Assembly (NCBI RefSeq): GCF_004362055.1
Contig: NZ_SNXB01000011.1
Location: 124,001 to 188,000 of the forward strand
Direction: 5' to 3'
Origin: Flavobacterium sp. 245
GTDB lineage: Bacteria > Bacteroidota > Bacteroidia > Flavobacteriales > Flavobacteriaceae
Length of the DNA stretch: 64,000 nt
Under the pieces are notes generated by a model, which worked only from the letters and a program-made list of their open reading frames with translations, did not search any database and was not told the origin of the DNA. How positions within the stretch are numbered: position 1 is the first letter of the stretch; each line of letters opens with the position of its first letter. This document shows positions 26,509 through 35,241 of this stretch, in pieces. A program made the translations under genes and the position numbers.

Positions 26509-29025
26509 TTATTTCTTTTTAGCTGCTGCTTTTTTAGCAGGAGCTTTCTTTGCTGTTGTTGTTTTTTTAGCCGGCGTTTTTTTAGCTGGCGTTTTCGCTG
26601 CAATCATTTCCTGAACCTGAGCCAATGTTAATTTTGTTGCATCAACATCTTTACTTAATTCGATTTTGATTTTGCCTTTTGTAATAACAGATCGGCCCCA
26701 GCGCGCTTTTTCAACTAAAATTCCTTCTTCTTCCCAATTGTGAAGCACTTTATCAATATTCTTTTGTAATTTATCTTCAATCAATTCCTCAACATCAGCC
26801 TGAGATAAATTATCGAAATTGTATTTTTTGCTCACATTCACAAAAAGACCATTCCATTTGATGAACGGACCAAAACGCCCCACACCTTTTTGAACAGCTT
26901 CTCCTTTGTAAATAGCAATTGGCGCATCAGCTAATGCTTTTTCATCAATTAGTTCCTGAGCTCTTTCTTTTGAAACACCTAAAGGGTCTTCCCCTCTTGG
27001 CAACGAAATAAACACACTTCCATGACGTACATAAGGGCCATAACGACCATTACTTACTTCAACTTCTTCTCCTTTATATTCACCTAAACTTTTTGGAAGC
27101 AAAAATAAATTCAAAGCTTCTTCAAGCGTGATATTTCCAATATTTTGATCCGCCATTAAACTGGCAAACTTTTTATCTTCATCGTCTGCTTCTCCAATTT
27201 GAGCCATCGGGCCAAATTTTCCTAAACGAACAGAAACTTGTCTTCCGTCAGCATCTTTACCAAGAATTCTTTCACCGCTTTCACGTTCAGCATTTGCCTC
27301 AACTTCTTTTACATTTGGATGAAACTGATTGTAAAAATCCTGCATCATTTTTGCCCAGTCAATATTTCCTTCGGCAATTTCGTCGAAATCCTGCTCTACT
27401 TTTGCAGTAAAATTGTAATCAAGAATATTTCCGAAGTTTTTAACTAAGAAATCTGTTACGATTGTCCCAATATCTGTTGGAACCAATTTTCCTTTATCAG
27501 AACCCGTATTTTCTTTTAAAACTTTCTCCGCAACCTTATTGTCACTTAAAGTAAGCTGTGTATAGTTACGTTCGTGACCTTCAAGCGTTCCTTTTTCAAC
27601 ATAATTTCTATTAATAATAGTTGAAATAGTTGGCGCATAAGTAGAAGGACGTCCAATTCCAAGTTCTTCTAATTTTTTAACTAAAGAAGCCTCCGTGTAA
27701 CGTGCCGGTGGTCTTGAATATCGTTCTGTAGCTGTAACATAGTTATTAACCAGCTTTTCATTCACTTTTAATGCCGGAAGCATTCCTTCTTGTTCTTCCT
27801 CATCATCATCATGCCCTTCTAAATAAACTTTAAGAAAACCTTCAAAAAGCAATACTTCACCAGAAGCTGTAAAAATTTCGCTATGATTATCTGCTTCAAT
27901 TTTTACGTTTGTTCTTTCAAGTTGCGCGTCGCTCATTTGCGAAGCCAATGTTCTTTTCCAGATCAAATCGTATAAACGAGCCTGATCACGATCGATATTT
28001 ACAGAATGACGAGACATATCAGTCGGACGAATTGCTTCGTGTGCTTCCTGTGCTCCTTTGCTTTTGTTTGCAAAAGTTCTCGGTTTCGAGAATTCTTTTC
28101 CGTACGATTTTATGATTTCAGCTTCAGCTGCGTCCATTGCATCTTTTGAAAGATTCACAGAGTCGGTTCTCATATAAGTAATAAGTCCGGCCTCGTACAA
28201 ACGCTGTGCTAACTGCATTGTGATTCCAACCGGCAAATACAATTTTCTGGCCGCTTCCTGTTGAAGCGTTGAAGTTGTAAAAGGTGCTGTTGGAGATTTT
28301 TTGGTAGGTTTAGTTTCTAAATCAGCTACCTTATATTTAGAACCGATGTTTTTGTTTAAGAAATCTTCGGCTTCTTTTTTAGTATTGAAGTTTTTTGGCA
28401 GTTTTGCTTTGAAAGCTTTTCCGGCTTCGTTTACAAATTCAGCAACAATTGAATACGTTGCCACTGCATTAAAGTTTTGAATTTCACGCTCTCTTTCAAC
28501 AATCAAACGAACTGAAACAGATTGTACACGACCAGCTGAAAGTCCGCCTTTGATTTTTCTCCATAAAACTGGAGATAATTCGTAACCCACTAAACGGTCT
28601 AATACTCTTCTCGCCTGTTGTGCATTAACTAAATTATAATCAATTTCTCTTGGATTATCGATTGCTTTAAGAATCGCAGATTTTGTAATCTCGTGAAAAA
28701 CAATTCGTTTGGTTTTTTTTGAATCTAATTTTAATTCTTCCGCCAAGTGCCATGAAATAGCTTCTCCTTCGCGGTCCTCATCGCTTGCTAACCAAACCAT
28801 TTCGGCATTTTTAGATAGTGTTTTCAGTTTGCTTACCAAGGCTTTCTTATCCGGAGAAACTTCATATTTAGGTTTAAAACCATTCTCTACATCTACTCCT
28901 ATTTCCTTTGATGGTAAGTCGGCTATGTGACCATAACTTGACTCCACCTGAAAATCGTTTCCAAGAAATTTCTCGATCGTTTTCGCCTTTGCAGGTGACT
29001 CCACTATTACTAAATTCTTTGCCAT
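26509..29025 (-). CDS. topA: DNA topoisomerase I
   Basis: 838 residues of type IA topoisomerase. It begins with the TOPRIM strand MAKNLVIVESPAKAKTIEKF, has the second TOPRIM motif ASDEDREGEAISWHL, the active-site tyrosine in AGLITYMRTDSVNL, and the GIGRPSTYAPTI motif. Beyond the core are repeated topoisomerase C-terminal modules (GRYGPYVRHG, GRFGPFIKWNG) rather than many zinc fingers, and a lysine/alanine-rich basic tail. It relaxes negative supercoils. I place the start at 29025, not the in-frame TTG at 29046, because the family starts here and the TTG lies inside the probable -7 box. Confidence 0.97.
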   Translation of the reverse strand: MAKNLVIVESPAKAKTIEKFLGNDFQVESSYGHIADLPSKEIGVDVENGFKPKYEVSPDKKALVSKLKTLSKNAEMVWLASDEDREGEAISWHLAEELKLDSKKTKRIVFHEITKSAILKAIDNPREIDYNLVNAQQARRVLDRLVGYELSPVLWRKIKGGLSAGRVQSVSVRLIVEREREIQNFNAVATYSIVAEFVNEAGKAFKAKLPKNFNTKKEAEDFLNKNIGSKYKVADLETKPTKKSPTAPFTTSTLQQEAARKLYLPVGITMQLAQRLYEAGLITYMRTDSVNLSKDAMDAAEAEIIKSYGKEFSKPRTFANKSKGAQEAHEAIRPTDMSRHSVNIDRDQARLYDLIWKRTLASQMSDAQLERTNVKIEADNHSEIFTASGEVLLFEGFLKVYLEGHDDDEEEQEGMLPALKVNEKLVNNYVTATERYSRPPARYTEASLVKKLEELGIGRPSTYAPTISTIINRNYVEKGTLEGHERNYTQLTLSDNKVAEKVLKENTGSDKGKLVPTDIGTIVTDFLVKNFGNILDYNFTAKVEQDFDEIAEGNIDWAKMMQDFYNQFHPNVKEVEANAERESGERILGKDADGRQVSVRLGKFGPMAQIGEADDEDKKFASLMADQNIGNITLEEALNLFLLPKSLGEYKGEEVEVSNGRYGPYVRHGSVFISLPRGEDPLGVSKERAQELIDEKALADAPIAIYKGEAVQKGVGRFGPFIKWNGLFVNVSKKYNFDNLSQADVEELIEDKLQKNIDKVLHNWEEEGILVEKARWGRSVITKGKIKIELSKDVDATKLTLAQVQEMIAAKTPAKKTPAKKTTTAKKAPAKKAAAKKK

Positions 29026-29043
29026 TGCTCTTATTTTCTGCAA

Positions 29044-29051
29044 CAAAAGTA
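29044..29051 (-). promoter_or_regulatory. topA: Probable -7 element for topA
   Basis: Reads TACTTTTG on the minus strand, an exact TAnnTTTG match, about 19 bases before the ATG at 29025. No clear TTG at 19-21 bases upstream. It decides the topA start. Confidence 0.45.
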
Positions 29052-29420
29052 TCTATTTTTTTTAAATATTAACCTTATCAGTGCATTTTTGAGTTATTTT
29101 AATATTATGTTTCTCAAAATTGCAGATTTATCTGTATTCCTACCTATTATATATATAGGTGTAACTTTTAGTTGATTATGTTAGCGAAATGTGCTTTTTA
29201 GAATCGTCTGCACTAGCCCATTACTTCATCATATTTTTATTTTAATCGGAGTTCAGTGAAATTCATTTGAAGCGAAAAGCTGGAATAGCTACTTATTATT
29301 ATTTTAGATTTCAAACTTTAGATTTTAGATTCTTCTTACAAACCTTAAAAACTTCTCTTTGTATTACGCTCCAACAATATAAAATCTAAAATTAAATTTG
29401 TTAATTCTTTATCTGACATC

Positions 29421-29452
29421 TTGTCATATTTACATCAATTAACCTATCTTTG
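29421..29452 (+). promoter_or_regulatory. miaB: Promoter of miaB
   Basis: TTG at 29421-29423 is followed after 21 bases by TATCTTTG (29445-29452), both matching the Bacteroidota promoter consensus; the start codon lies 17 bases further on, giving a very short leader. Confidence 0.6.
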
Positions 29453-29469
29453 CACTTTGAAATTTTACA

Positions 29470-30915
29470 ATGGAAAAGATTATTGAAGAAAGCAAACAAG
29501 GCGAAAGTCTTGTTTTAGAAAATAAACCCGAGAATACTAAAAAACTATTTATAGAAAGTTACGGCTGTGCGATGAATTTTTCAGACAGTGAAGTAGTAGC
29601 TTCCATTTTGTCTGACGGAGGATATAACACGACTTCGGTTTTAGAAGAGGCTGATTTGGTTTTAGTGAACACTTGTTCTATCCGAGACAAAGCCGAACAA
29701 ACGATCCGCAAACGTCTGGAAAAATACAACGCTGTAAAACGTATAAATCCAAAAATGAAAGTGGGCGTTTTGGGCTGTATGGCTGAACGTTTGAAAAGTC
29801 AGTTTTTAGAAGAAGAAAAAATAGTCGACCTTGTTGTTGGTCCTGATGCTTATAAAGATCTTCCAAATTTATTGGCTGAAGTTGAAGAAGGACGCGATGC
29901 TATTAATGTAATTTTATCAAAAGAGGAAACCTACGGAGATATTTCGCCTGTGCGTTTAATGAGCAACGGAATCACAGCTTTGGTTTCGATCACTCGTGGA
30001 TGCGACAATATGTGTACGTTTTGCGTTGTACCTTTTACACGTGGACGCGAGCGCAGCCGTGAACCGCAAAGCATTATGAACGAAATTCAGGATTTGTGGA
30101 ATAAAGGTTTCAAGGAAATTACACTTTTAGGACAAAATGTTGACAGTTACCTTTGGTATGGCGGTGGTTTGAAAAAAGATTTCGTAAACGCTTCTGAAAT
30201 GCAAAAAGCAACTGCAGTTGATTTTGACCAATTGCTTGAAATGGTTGCGGTTGGTTTTCCTAAAATGAGAATTCGTTTTTCAACTTCGAATCCGCAGGAT
30301 ATGCACGAAAGCATTTTGCACGTTATTGCAAAATATCCAAATATCTGCAAACATATTCACTTGCCGGTTCAGTCTGGAAGCAACCGAATTTTGAAAGAAA
30401 TGAATCGCTTGCACTCTCGCGAAGAATATATGGCTTTGATTGACAAAATCAGAACAATTGTTCCTGATGCTTCGATTTCGCAAGATATGATTGCCGGTTT
30501 CCCAACAGAAACTGAACAAGATCATCAAGATACAATGAGTTTGATGGAATATGTAAAATATAATTTCGGTTATATGTATTCGTATTCTGAACGCCCTGGA
30601 ACTTTGGCAGGAAGAAAAATGGAAGATGATGTTGAAGAAGAAACCAAAGCCAGAAGATTACAGGAAATTGTTGATTTACAACAAAAACACGCTTGGTTTA
30701 GAAGCGAAGAATTTGTTGGTAAAACTGTGGAAGTTTTAGTAGAAAAAGTTTCTAAAAAATCAAAAGAAGAATTCTCTGGAAGAAACTCTCAAAGCATAAC
30801 GGTAGTTTTCCCAAAAGAGAATTATAAAATTGGAGATTTCGTAAACGTAAAAATCACAAGTTGTACTTCTGGAACCTTAAAAGGTGAAGCAGTTGGATTG
30901 AGCGAAATGAATTAA
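29470..30915 (+). CDS. miaB: tRNA-2-methylthio-N6-dimethylallyladenosine synthase
   Basis: 481 residues of the methylthiotransferase family. The N-terminal UPF0004 domain has its three cluster cysteines in ESYGCAMNFSDSE, NTCSIRDKA and GVLGCMAER. The radical SAM motif CxxxCxxC appears as RGCDNMCTFCVVPFTRG, and a TRAM domain forms the C-terminus. It adds a methylthio group to i6A37 of tRNAs reading UNN codons. The asparagine-rich MiaB rather than MtaB or RimO signature (LLGQNVDSY) supports the assignment. It has its own promoter and is followed by an inverted-repeat-bounded small gene. Confidence 0.96.
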   Translation: MEKIIEESKQGESLVLENKPENTKKLFIESYGCAMNFSDSEVVASILSDGGYNTTSVLEEADLVLVNTCSIRDKAEQTIRKRLEKYNAVKRINPKMKVGVLGCMAERLKSQFLEEEKIVDLVVGPDAYKDLPNLLAEVEEGRDAINVILSKEETYGDISPVRLMSNGITALVSITRGCDNMCTFCVVPFTRGRERSREPQSIMNEIQDLWNKGFKEITLLGQNVDSYLWYGGGLKKDFVNASEMQKATAVDFDQLLEMVAVGFPKMRIRFSTSNPQDMHESILHVIAKYPNICKHIHLPVQSGSNRILKEMNRLHSREEYMALIDKIRTIVPDASISQDMIAGFPTETEQDHQDTMSLMEYVKYNFGYMYSYSERPGTLAGRKMEDDVEEETKARRLQEIVDLQQKHAWFRSEEFVGKTVEVLVEKVSKKSKEEFSGRNSQSITVVFPKENYKIGDFVNVKITSCTSGTLKGEAVGLSEMN

Positions 30916-30924
30916 AATTGGTTC

Positions 30925-30955
30925 GCCACGAATTTCACTAATTTACACGAATTTT
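30925..30955 (+). repeat. Left inverted repeat flanking the GxxExxY gene
   Basis: 31 bases beginning GCCACGAATTTCACTAATTT. The complementary arm lies at 31385-31417. The same family, without a gene inside, is found at 37364-37640. Confidence 0.8.
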
Positions 30956-31002
30956 CTTTCATTTAATTCTTCAATTGATAAATTTGCTTGAAAAAGTAAA
31001 TT

Positions 31003-31374
31003 ATGGAATTGTATAGAAAAGAAGAGTATTTTAAAATTGTTGGCATTTGTATGGAAATTCATAGAATACTCGGCGGAGGACTTCTTGAAATAGTTTATAA
31101 AGATGCACTGGAATATGAATTTAAAAAGCACAATATTCCGTTTGAACGTGAAAAGGAATATAACATTCAATATAAAGACATTGTTCTAGCACATAAATTC
31201 TATGCTGATTTTGTTGTGTATGATGAAATCATTTTAGAAGTGAAAGCATCGAAAGATATAATTGATGAACATACAGCTCAAACAATTAATTATTTAAAAC
31301 TGGCAGATAGTGATTTAGGAATTATTGTTAACTTTAATAAAAAGTCATTACAACATAAAAGAGTTATTCAATAG
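31003..31374 (+). CDS. GxxExxY family protein
   Basis: 123 residues, the full usual length of this family (PF13366, PD-(D/E)XK-like). The naming motif is seen as GGGLLEIVY (residues 24-32), followed by FEREKEYNIQYKD and the acidic strand YDEIILEVKA, whose E-x-K resembles the nuclease-fold core. Biochemical activity is not established. It sits between miaB and a sigma-54 regulator, bounded on both sides by inverted repeats, which suggests the gene arrived as a unit. It is in the same direction as its neighbours, and its ORF ends at the repeat. Confidence 0.9.
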   Translation: MELYRKEEYFKIVGICMEIHRILGGGLLEIVYKDALEYEFKKHNIPFEREKEYNIQYKDIVLAHKFYADFVVYDEIILEVKASKDIIDEHTAQTINYLKLADSDLGIIVNFNKKSLQHKRVIQ

Positions 31375-31384
31375 TGCGATTTCG

Positions 31385-31417
31385 AAAAAAATTCGTGAAA
31401 TTCGTGAAATTCGTGGC
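31385..31417 (-). repeat. Right inverted repeat flanking the GxxExxY gene
   Basis: Its reverse complement begins GCCACGAATTTCACGAATTT and matches the arm at 30925-30955 with one substitution and one indel over about 30 bases. It lies directly in front of the sigma-54 regulator gene. Confidence 0.8.
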
Positions 31418-31433
31418 AAAAGAAAAAAAACAA

Positions 31434-32690
31434 ATGGAAACAGTTCAAGCAATAAAACAGCGATTTGAGATTATTGGAAATGATCCAAAATTAAATCGTG
31501 CCATTGAAAAAGCCATTCAGGTTGCTCCTACTGATATTTCGGTTATGGTAACTGGGGAAAGTGGTGTTGGTAAAGAAAATATTCCGAGAATTATTCATTC
31601 GCTTTCGCACAGAAAGCACGGAAAATATATTGCCGTAAACTGCGGAGCGATTCCGGAGGGAACAATTGACAGTGAACTTTTTGGACACGAAAAAGGAGCT
31701 TTTACAGGAGCTACAAGTACGCGTGAAGGTTATTTTGAAGTAGCTGATGGCGGAACAATATTCCTTGACGAAGTTGGAGAACTGCCTTTAACAACGCAGG
31801 TTCGTTTGCTTCGTGTTTTAGAAAATGGCGAGTTTATAAAAGTAGGTTCATCTCAGGTTCAGAAAACCAATGTTCGAATTGTTGCAGCAACTAATGTAAA
31901 TTTATTCAATGCTATCGAAAAAGGAAAATTCCGTGAGGATTTGTACTATCGTTTAAGCACTGTTGAAATCACTTTGCCACCTTTACGCGAAAGAAATGAA
32001 GACATTCATTTATTGTTCAGAAAATTTGTAGCCGATTTTGCTCATAAATATAAAATGCCTCCTTTAAAACTGGATGATGATGCTGTACAGCTTCTTCAAA
32101 AATTTAGATGGAGCGGAAATATACGTCAGCTTCGAAATGTGGCCGAACAAATATCTGTTTTAGAAACCAACAGAGATATTACGCTGGCAACACTTCAGTC
32201 GTATTTGCCTGCTGAAGGAAGCAATTTGCCTTCGGTAATCAGCGATAAGAAAAAAGAAAGCGATTTTAGTACTGAAAGAGACATTTTATACAAGGTCCTT
32301 TTTGATATGAAAAGCGATTTGAACGATCTGAAAAAACTGACTTTGGAATTGATGAAAAATGGCTCATCAAAAGTGCAAGACATTAATCCGAATTTAATTC
32401 AGAAGATATACGGAAATCAAGAAAATGACAGCGAAATTGATTTTGAAGAAGAACCAAGAACTGCTGTTATGACTCCGGCAAGCCGAGAAGACAACTATCA
32501 GATGCAGGACGACAATTATTTGTTTGCCGAAACCATCGAAGAAGAAGAAATTTTACGTCTAGAACAGAAAGAAATCGAAATGATCAAAAAATCATTAGAA
32601 AAAAACAAAGGAAAACGTAAAGCAGCTGCTGATGAGCTAGGTATTTCTGAAAGAACTTTATATAGAAAAATCAAGCAATTTGATTTGTAA
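31434..32690 (+). CDS. Sigma-54-dependent transcriptional activator without receiver domain
   Basis: 418 residues from the ATG at 31434; an in-frame GTG at 31374 would add 20 residues translated from the flanking repeat and is rejected. The AAA+ domain begins near residue 15 with Walker A GESGVGKE, and carries the sigma-54 contact loop GAFTGAT and Walker B GGTIFLDEVGEL. The C-terminus is a Fis-type helix-turn-helix (RKAAADELGISERTLYRKIK). There is no receiver, GAF or PAS domain in front, so it resembles PspF in layout and must be controlled by a partner or by expression. A glutamate-rich linker separates ATPase and DNA-binding parts. lptE follows on its own promoter. Confidence 0.93.
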   Translation: METVQAIKQRFEIIGNDPKLNRAIEKAIQVAPTDISVMVTGESGVGKENIPRIIHSLSHRKHGKYIAVNCGAIPEGTIDSELFGHEKGAFTGATSTREGYFEVADGGTIFLDEVGELPLTTQVRLLRVLENGEFIKVGSSQVQKTNVRIVAATNVNLFNAIEKGKFREDLYYRLSTVEITLPPLRERNEDIHLLFRKFVADFAHKYKMPPLKLDDDAVQLLQKFRWSGNIRQLRNVAEQISVLETNRDITLATLQSYLPAEGSNLPSVISDKKKESDFSTERDILYKVLFDMKSDLNDLKKLTLELMKNGSSKVQDINPNLIQKIYGNQENDSEIDFEEEPRTAVMTPASREDNYQMQDDNYLFAETIEEEEILRLEQKEIEMIKKSLEKNKGKRKAAADELGISERTLYRKIKQFDL

Positions 32691-32734
32691 TTCTTTCAAA
32701 GAAGTTAAAACAAAAATATTTTAACCGAAATGAA

Positions 32735-32742
32735 TATCTTTG
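32735..32742 (+). promoter_or_regulatory. lptE: Probable -7 element for lptE
   Basis: TATCTTTG, an exact TAnnTTTG match, 43 bases before the lptE ATG. The upstream TTG element is not obvious. Confidence 0.4.
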
Positions 32743-32785
32743 ACCGAGTGTCATTAAATTGACGAAACAATTCTTAAAATAAAAA

Positions 32786-33304
32786 ATGAAATACTTAAAA
32801 TATATTTTAATTCTTTTTGTAGCCACAACATTTAGCAGTTGCGGCGTTTATAACTTTACAGGAGCAAAACCAGTTGATGCCAAAACATTTCAGGTTAACT
32901 TTTTCCAGAACAATGCCGATTTAATCGAGCCTGGAATCGACAGACAATTTACGCTGGCTTTACAGGATATAATCATGAATCAAACCAACTTAAACTTAGT
33001 CAGTAATAGTGGCGATTTAGTTTATGAAGGTGAAATTGTAGATTATAGAATAAGTCCTATGACGGCAACAGCTGTGACAGGAACTGGTGATGTAGGAGCC
33101 GCACAAAACCGTTTGACTATTCGTGTAAATGTTAGATTCTCAAACAAGAATAAAGAAACAGATGATTTTGAAAAAGTATTTGAATTCTATAATGATTTCC
33201 CAGGAGGAGAACTTCCAACTGGATCAGTTTTAAATACAGCAATTCAAACTATTTTTGAAAGAATTACGCAGGATATTTTTAATGAGTCATTGGCTAAATG
33301 GTAA
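32786..33304 (+). CDS. lptE: LptE-like LPS-assembly lipoprotein
   Basis: 172 residues. A lipoprotein signal with lipobox FSSCG (cysteine at about 19) is followed by YNFTGAKPVDAKTFQVNFF, the start of the LptE/RlpB fold in Bacteroidota. LptE plugs the LptD barrel and helps place lipopolysaccharide in the outer leaflet of the outer membrane. The gene is downstream of the sigma-54 activator and upstream of the Glu-rich protein and secG, an arrangement I associate with Flavobacteriaceae. Bacteroidota LptE is short and divergent from the E. coli protein. Confidence 0.85.
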   Translation: MKYLKYILILFVATTFSSCGVYNFTGAKPVDAKTFQVNFFQNNADLIEPGIDRQFTLALQDIIMNQTNLNLVSNSGDLVYEGEIVDYRISPMTATAVTGTGDVGAAQNRLTIRVNVRFSNKNKETDDFEKVFEFYNDFPGGELPTGSVLNTAIQTIFERITQDIFNESLAKW

Positions 33305-33401
33305 TTTTTTTGTTTAATTGGTTAATCGGATGATCGTTTAATCGATTAAACAGTTAAACGAATAAACGATTAAACAATAAAAAACGATTAAACAATAAAA
33401 A
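33305..33401. repeat. CGATTAAAC-type intergenic repeat
   Basis: Several copies of CGATTAAAC or its complement (GTTTAATCG), some tandem at 33366-33400, some inverted. The same family recurs upstream of mraY at 63838-63923. Confidence 0.7.
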
Positions 33402-34823
33402 ATGAACGTAACCGATTATACATACCTAATAAACAAACCTGATACCGTTACAGAAAAACAGGCCGAAACATTAGGAAGTGTTTTGAATGAATTTCCATAT
33501 TTTCAAAGTGCACGCGCATTGCGACTAAAAGGACTTTACAAACAAAACAGTTTTAAGTATAATTATGCATTAAAAGTTACGGCCGCGCATACTACAGATC
33601 GTTCGGTTTTATTTGATTTTATTACTTCTGAAGAATTTACTCCTATTCAAGGCCACTATTATAATCGCAAACTCAGTGAACTTTTAAATATTACTGTTTT
33701 TGATGTTGAAATTGTTTCGGCAGAAGAAAAAAAGAAACTTGCCGAAGTTCGAATTGATCCAATCGAAAAATCAATTTTAGATTCTATTAAAGAAGCAACA
33801 TCAGTAACTTTTGAGGAACCAGCAAAAATCGAAGAAAAACTGGCTGAACCAATAATTGAAGAATCAGCTGCAGTTTCTGTTGTCGAAGAAACACCAATTG
33901 AACCAATAATTGAAGAGCCTGCCCTACTTTCTGTTATAGAAGAAACTCCAATTATTAAGGAACTAAGCCGCACTTTTCTGGAAGACAGATTAGACGATGA
34001 AATTCCTGCTGTCAGAATAGATCCAATTGAAAAATCGGTATTTGATGCTATAAAAGAAGCAGAAAATGTAGTTTTTGAAGAAGCTAAAACTGTTGAAAAA
34101 CCAATCGTTGTTGAAATTCAAAAAGAAGCAATTGCTATTGAAGAAACTGTTGCAACAGAAGAACCGATAGAAATAGAAACTCCAGAATTAGCAATTGCAA
34201 TTGAAGATAACGCAACAATTACAGAACCAGAAAAAATTGAAATTCCGGAAGCTGTAATCACGCTTCCAGAAACTGAAACACTTCCTGAACCAGAAAAAAT
34301 TGAAGTCTCTGAAGCGGTAAAAATTGCAGAAGAAAATCTGGAAATTGGAAAACCATTAGATTTTTCTGCAAAAGAGAAGCATTCTTTCCAAGAATGGCTG
34401 CAATTAGCAAGAACAGAACCTATTGACAGAACCAAAGAAGCGCCAATGGAAGAAAATCTAACAGGAAATGCGATTGAAAAAGCAGAACAAACATTAGGAA
34501 CTGTCGCAGAAGAAGAAAAAACGGAAGACGAGAAAAAGAAAAAAGCAGAAATAATTGACCGTTTTATCGAAGCTAATCCAAAAATTTCTCCTATAAAACA
34601 AACAGCAATAACAGCTGCAGTTCAGCTTGACATCAATAAAGACGAGAGTTCTTATTTAATGACAGAGACTTTAGCCAGAGTATATTTGGAACAAAAAAAA
34701 TATACAAAAGCAATTCAAGCATATGAAATATTAATTTTGAAATATCCAGAAAAAATTACTTTCTTTGCAGACCGCATATCGGATATAAAGATTTTACAAC
34801 AAAATAACAATAACAATAATTAA
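33402..34823 (+). CDS. Glu-rich protein with internal repeat and C-terminal TPR-like helices
   Basis: 473 residues, no signal peptide. The first 105 residues look like a compact helical domain. The middle, about 115-330, is low-complexity and rich in Glu, Ile, Pro and Val, and holds an internal duplication: VRIDPIEKSILDSIKEA near residue 116 and VRIDPIEKSVFDAIKEA near 203. The end, about 405-470, has a tetratricopeptide-like pair (TETLARVYLEQKKYTKAIQ, then AYEILILKYP). Function unknown. It sits between lptE and secG with only 3 bases before secG, so it is co-transcribed with the secretion gene; an envelope-biogenesis role is a guess from position. Confidence 0.8.
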   Translation: MNVTDYTYLINKPDTVTEKQAETLGSVLNEFPYFQSARALRLKGLYKQNSFKYNYALKVTAAHTTDRSVLFDFITSEEFTPIQGHYYNRKLSELLNITVFDVEIVSAEEKKKLAEVRIDPIEKSILDSIKEATSVTFEEPAKIEEKLAEPIIEESAAVSVVEETPIEPIIEEPALLSVIEETPIIKELSRTFLEDRLDDEIPAVRIDPIEKSVFDAIKEAENVVFEEAKTVEKPIVVEIQKEAIAIEETVATEEPIEIETPELAIAIEDNATITEPEKIEIPEAVITLPETETLPEPEKIEVSEAVKIAEENLEIGKPLDFSAKEKHSFQEWLQLARTEPIDRTKEAPMEENLTGNAIEKAEQTLGTVAEEEKTEDEKKKKAEIIDRFIEANPKISPIKQTAITAAVQLDINKDESSYLMTETLARVYLEQKKYTKAIQAYEILILKYPEKITFFADRISDIKILQQNNNNNN

Positions 34824-34826
34824 GTA

Positions 34827-35162
34827 ATGAGCACATTTTCAATTTTTTTAGTTTTAATCACAATAGTTTGTTTTCTATTGATCGTAGTAATCATGGTTCA
34901 AAACCCTAAAGGAGGAGGATTATCTTCTACTATCAGCGGAACACAAATGTTAGGCGGTGTACAAAAAACAACTGACTTTTTAGATAAAAGTACTTGGACA
35001 TTAGCTACTATTTTGATCGTTTTAATTTTACTTTCAAGCTTAAGCTTTACAGGATCATTAAATGATACTGGATCTAAAATTATTGAGAAGACAGAAGCTC
35101 CTGCAAATACGCCAGCGGCTCCTACTCAAGGAACTCCTGCTCCTGCAGCACCAGCAAAATAA
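34827..35162 (+). CDS. secG: Preprotein translocase subunit SecG
   Basis: 111 residues with the two membrane helices of SecG (about 4-22 and 52-72) and the family motif VQNPKGGGLSSTISGTQMLGG between them. A proline/alanine-rich tail follows. SecG supports SecYE during protein export across the inner membrane. The gene starts 3 bases after the preceding ORF and ends at a strong terminator. Confidence 0.95.
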   Translation: MSTFSIFLVLITIVCFLLIVVIMVQNPKGGGLSSTISGTQMLGGVQKTTDFLDKSTWTLATILIVLILLSSLSFTGSLNDTGSKIIEKTEAPANTPAAPTQGTPAPAAPAK

Positions 35163-35183
35163 TTATATCTCGATATAAAATCT

Positions 35184-35215
35184 AATGCCAGCCTGTCAAA
35201 GCTGGCATTTTTTTT
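35184..35215 (+). terminator. Terminator after secG
   Basis: AATGCCAGC (35184-35192) and its complement (35201-35209) with an 8-base loop, followed by a T run. Confidence 0.9.
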
Positions 35216-35241
35216 AAGAAAAAATGTCAGTTTTCAGAGCA

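Larger units (their letters stand above)
29026..29469. other. Divergent intergenic region between topA and miaB
   Basis: 444 bases without a supported gene. It holds the topA promoter at its left end, the miaB promoter at its right end, and in between a TTTAGATTT-type inverted repeat (about 29306-29390) of the same family as that at 52357-52420. Confidence 0.65.

Noticed and set aside
29026..29046. N-terminal 7-residue extension of topA from TTG
   Set aside because: The TTG lies inside the probable -7 box, and the family begins at MAKNLVIVESPAK.
31374..31433. N-terminal extension of the sigma-54 regulator from the GTG
   Set aside because: The 20 extra residues are translated from the right inverted repeat and a poly-A stretch; the ATG at 31434 fits the family better.
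33305..33401. Possible CRISPR-like short repeats (CGATTAAAC)
   Set aside because: Repeats are 9-18 bases, unevenly spaced and partly inverted, with no spacers of constant length and no cas genes nearby.
34118..34435. 105-codon minus-strand frame opposite the Glu-rich gene
   Set aside because: Serine-rich mirror of the Glu-rich repeats on the coding strand; no independent support.
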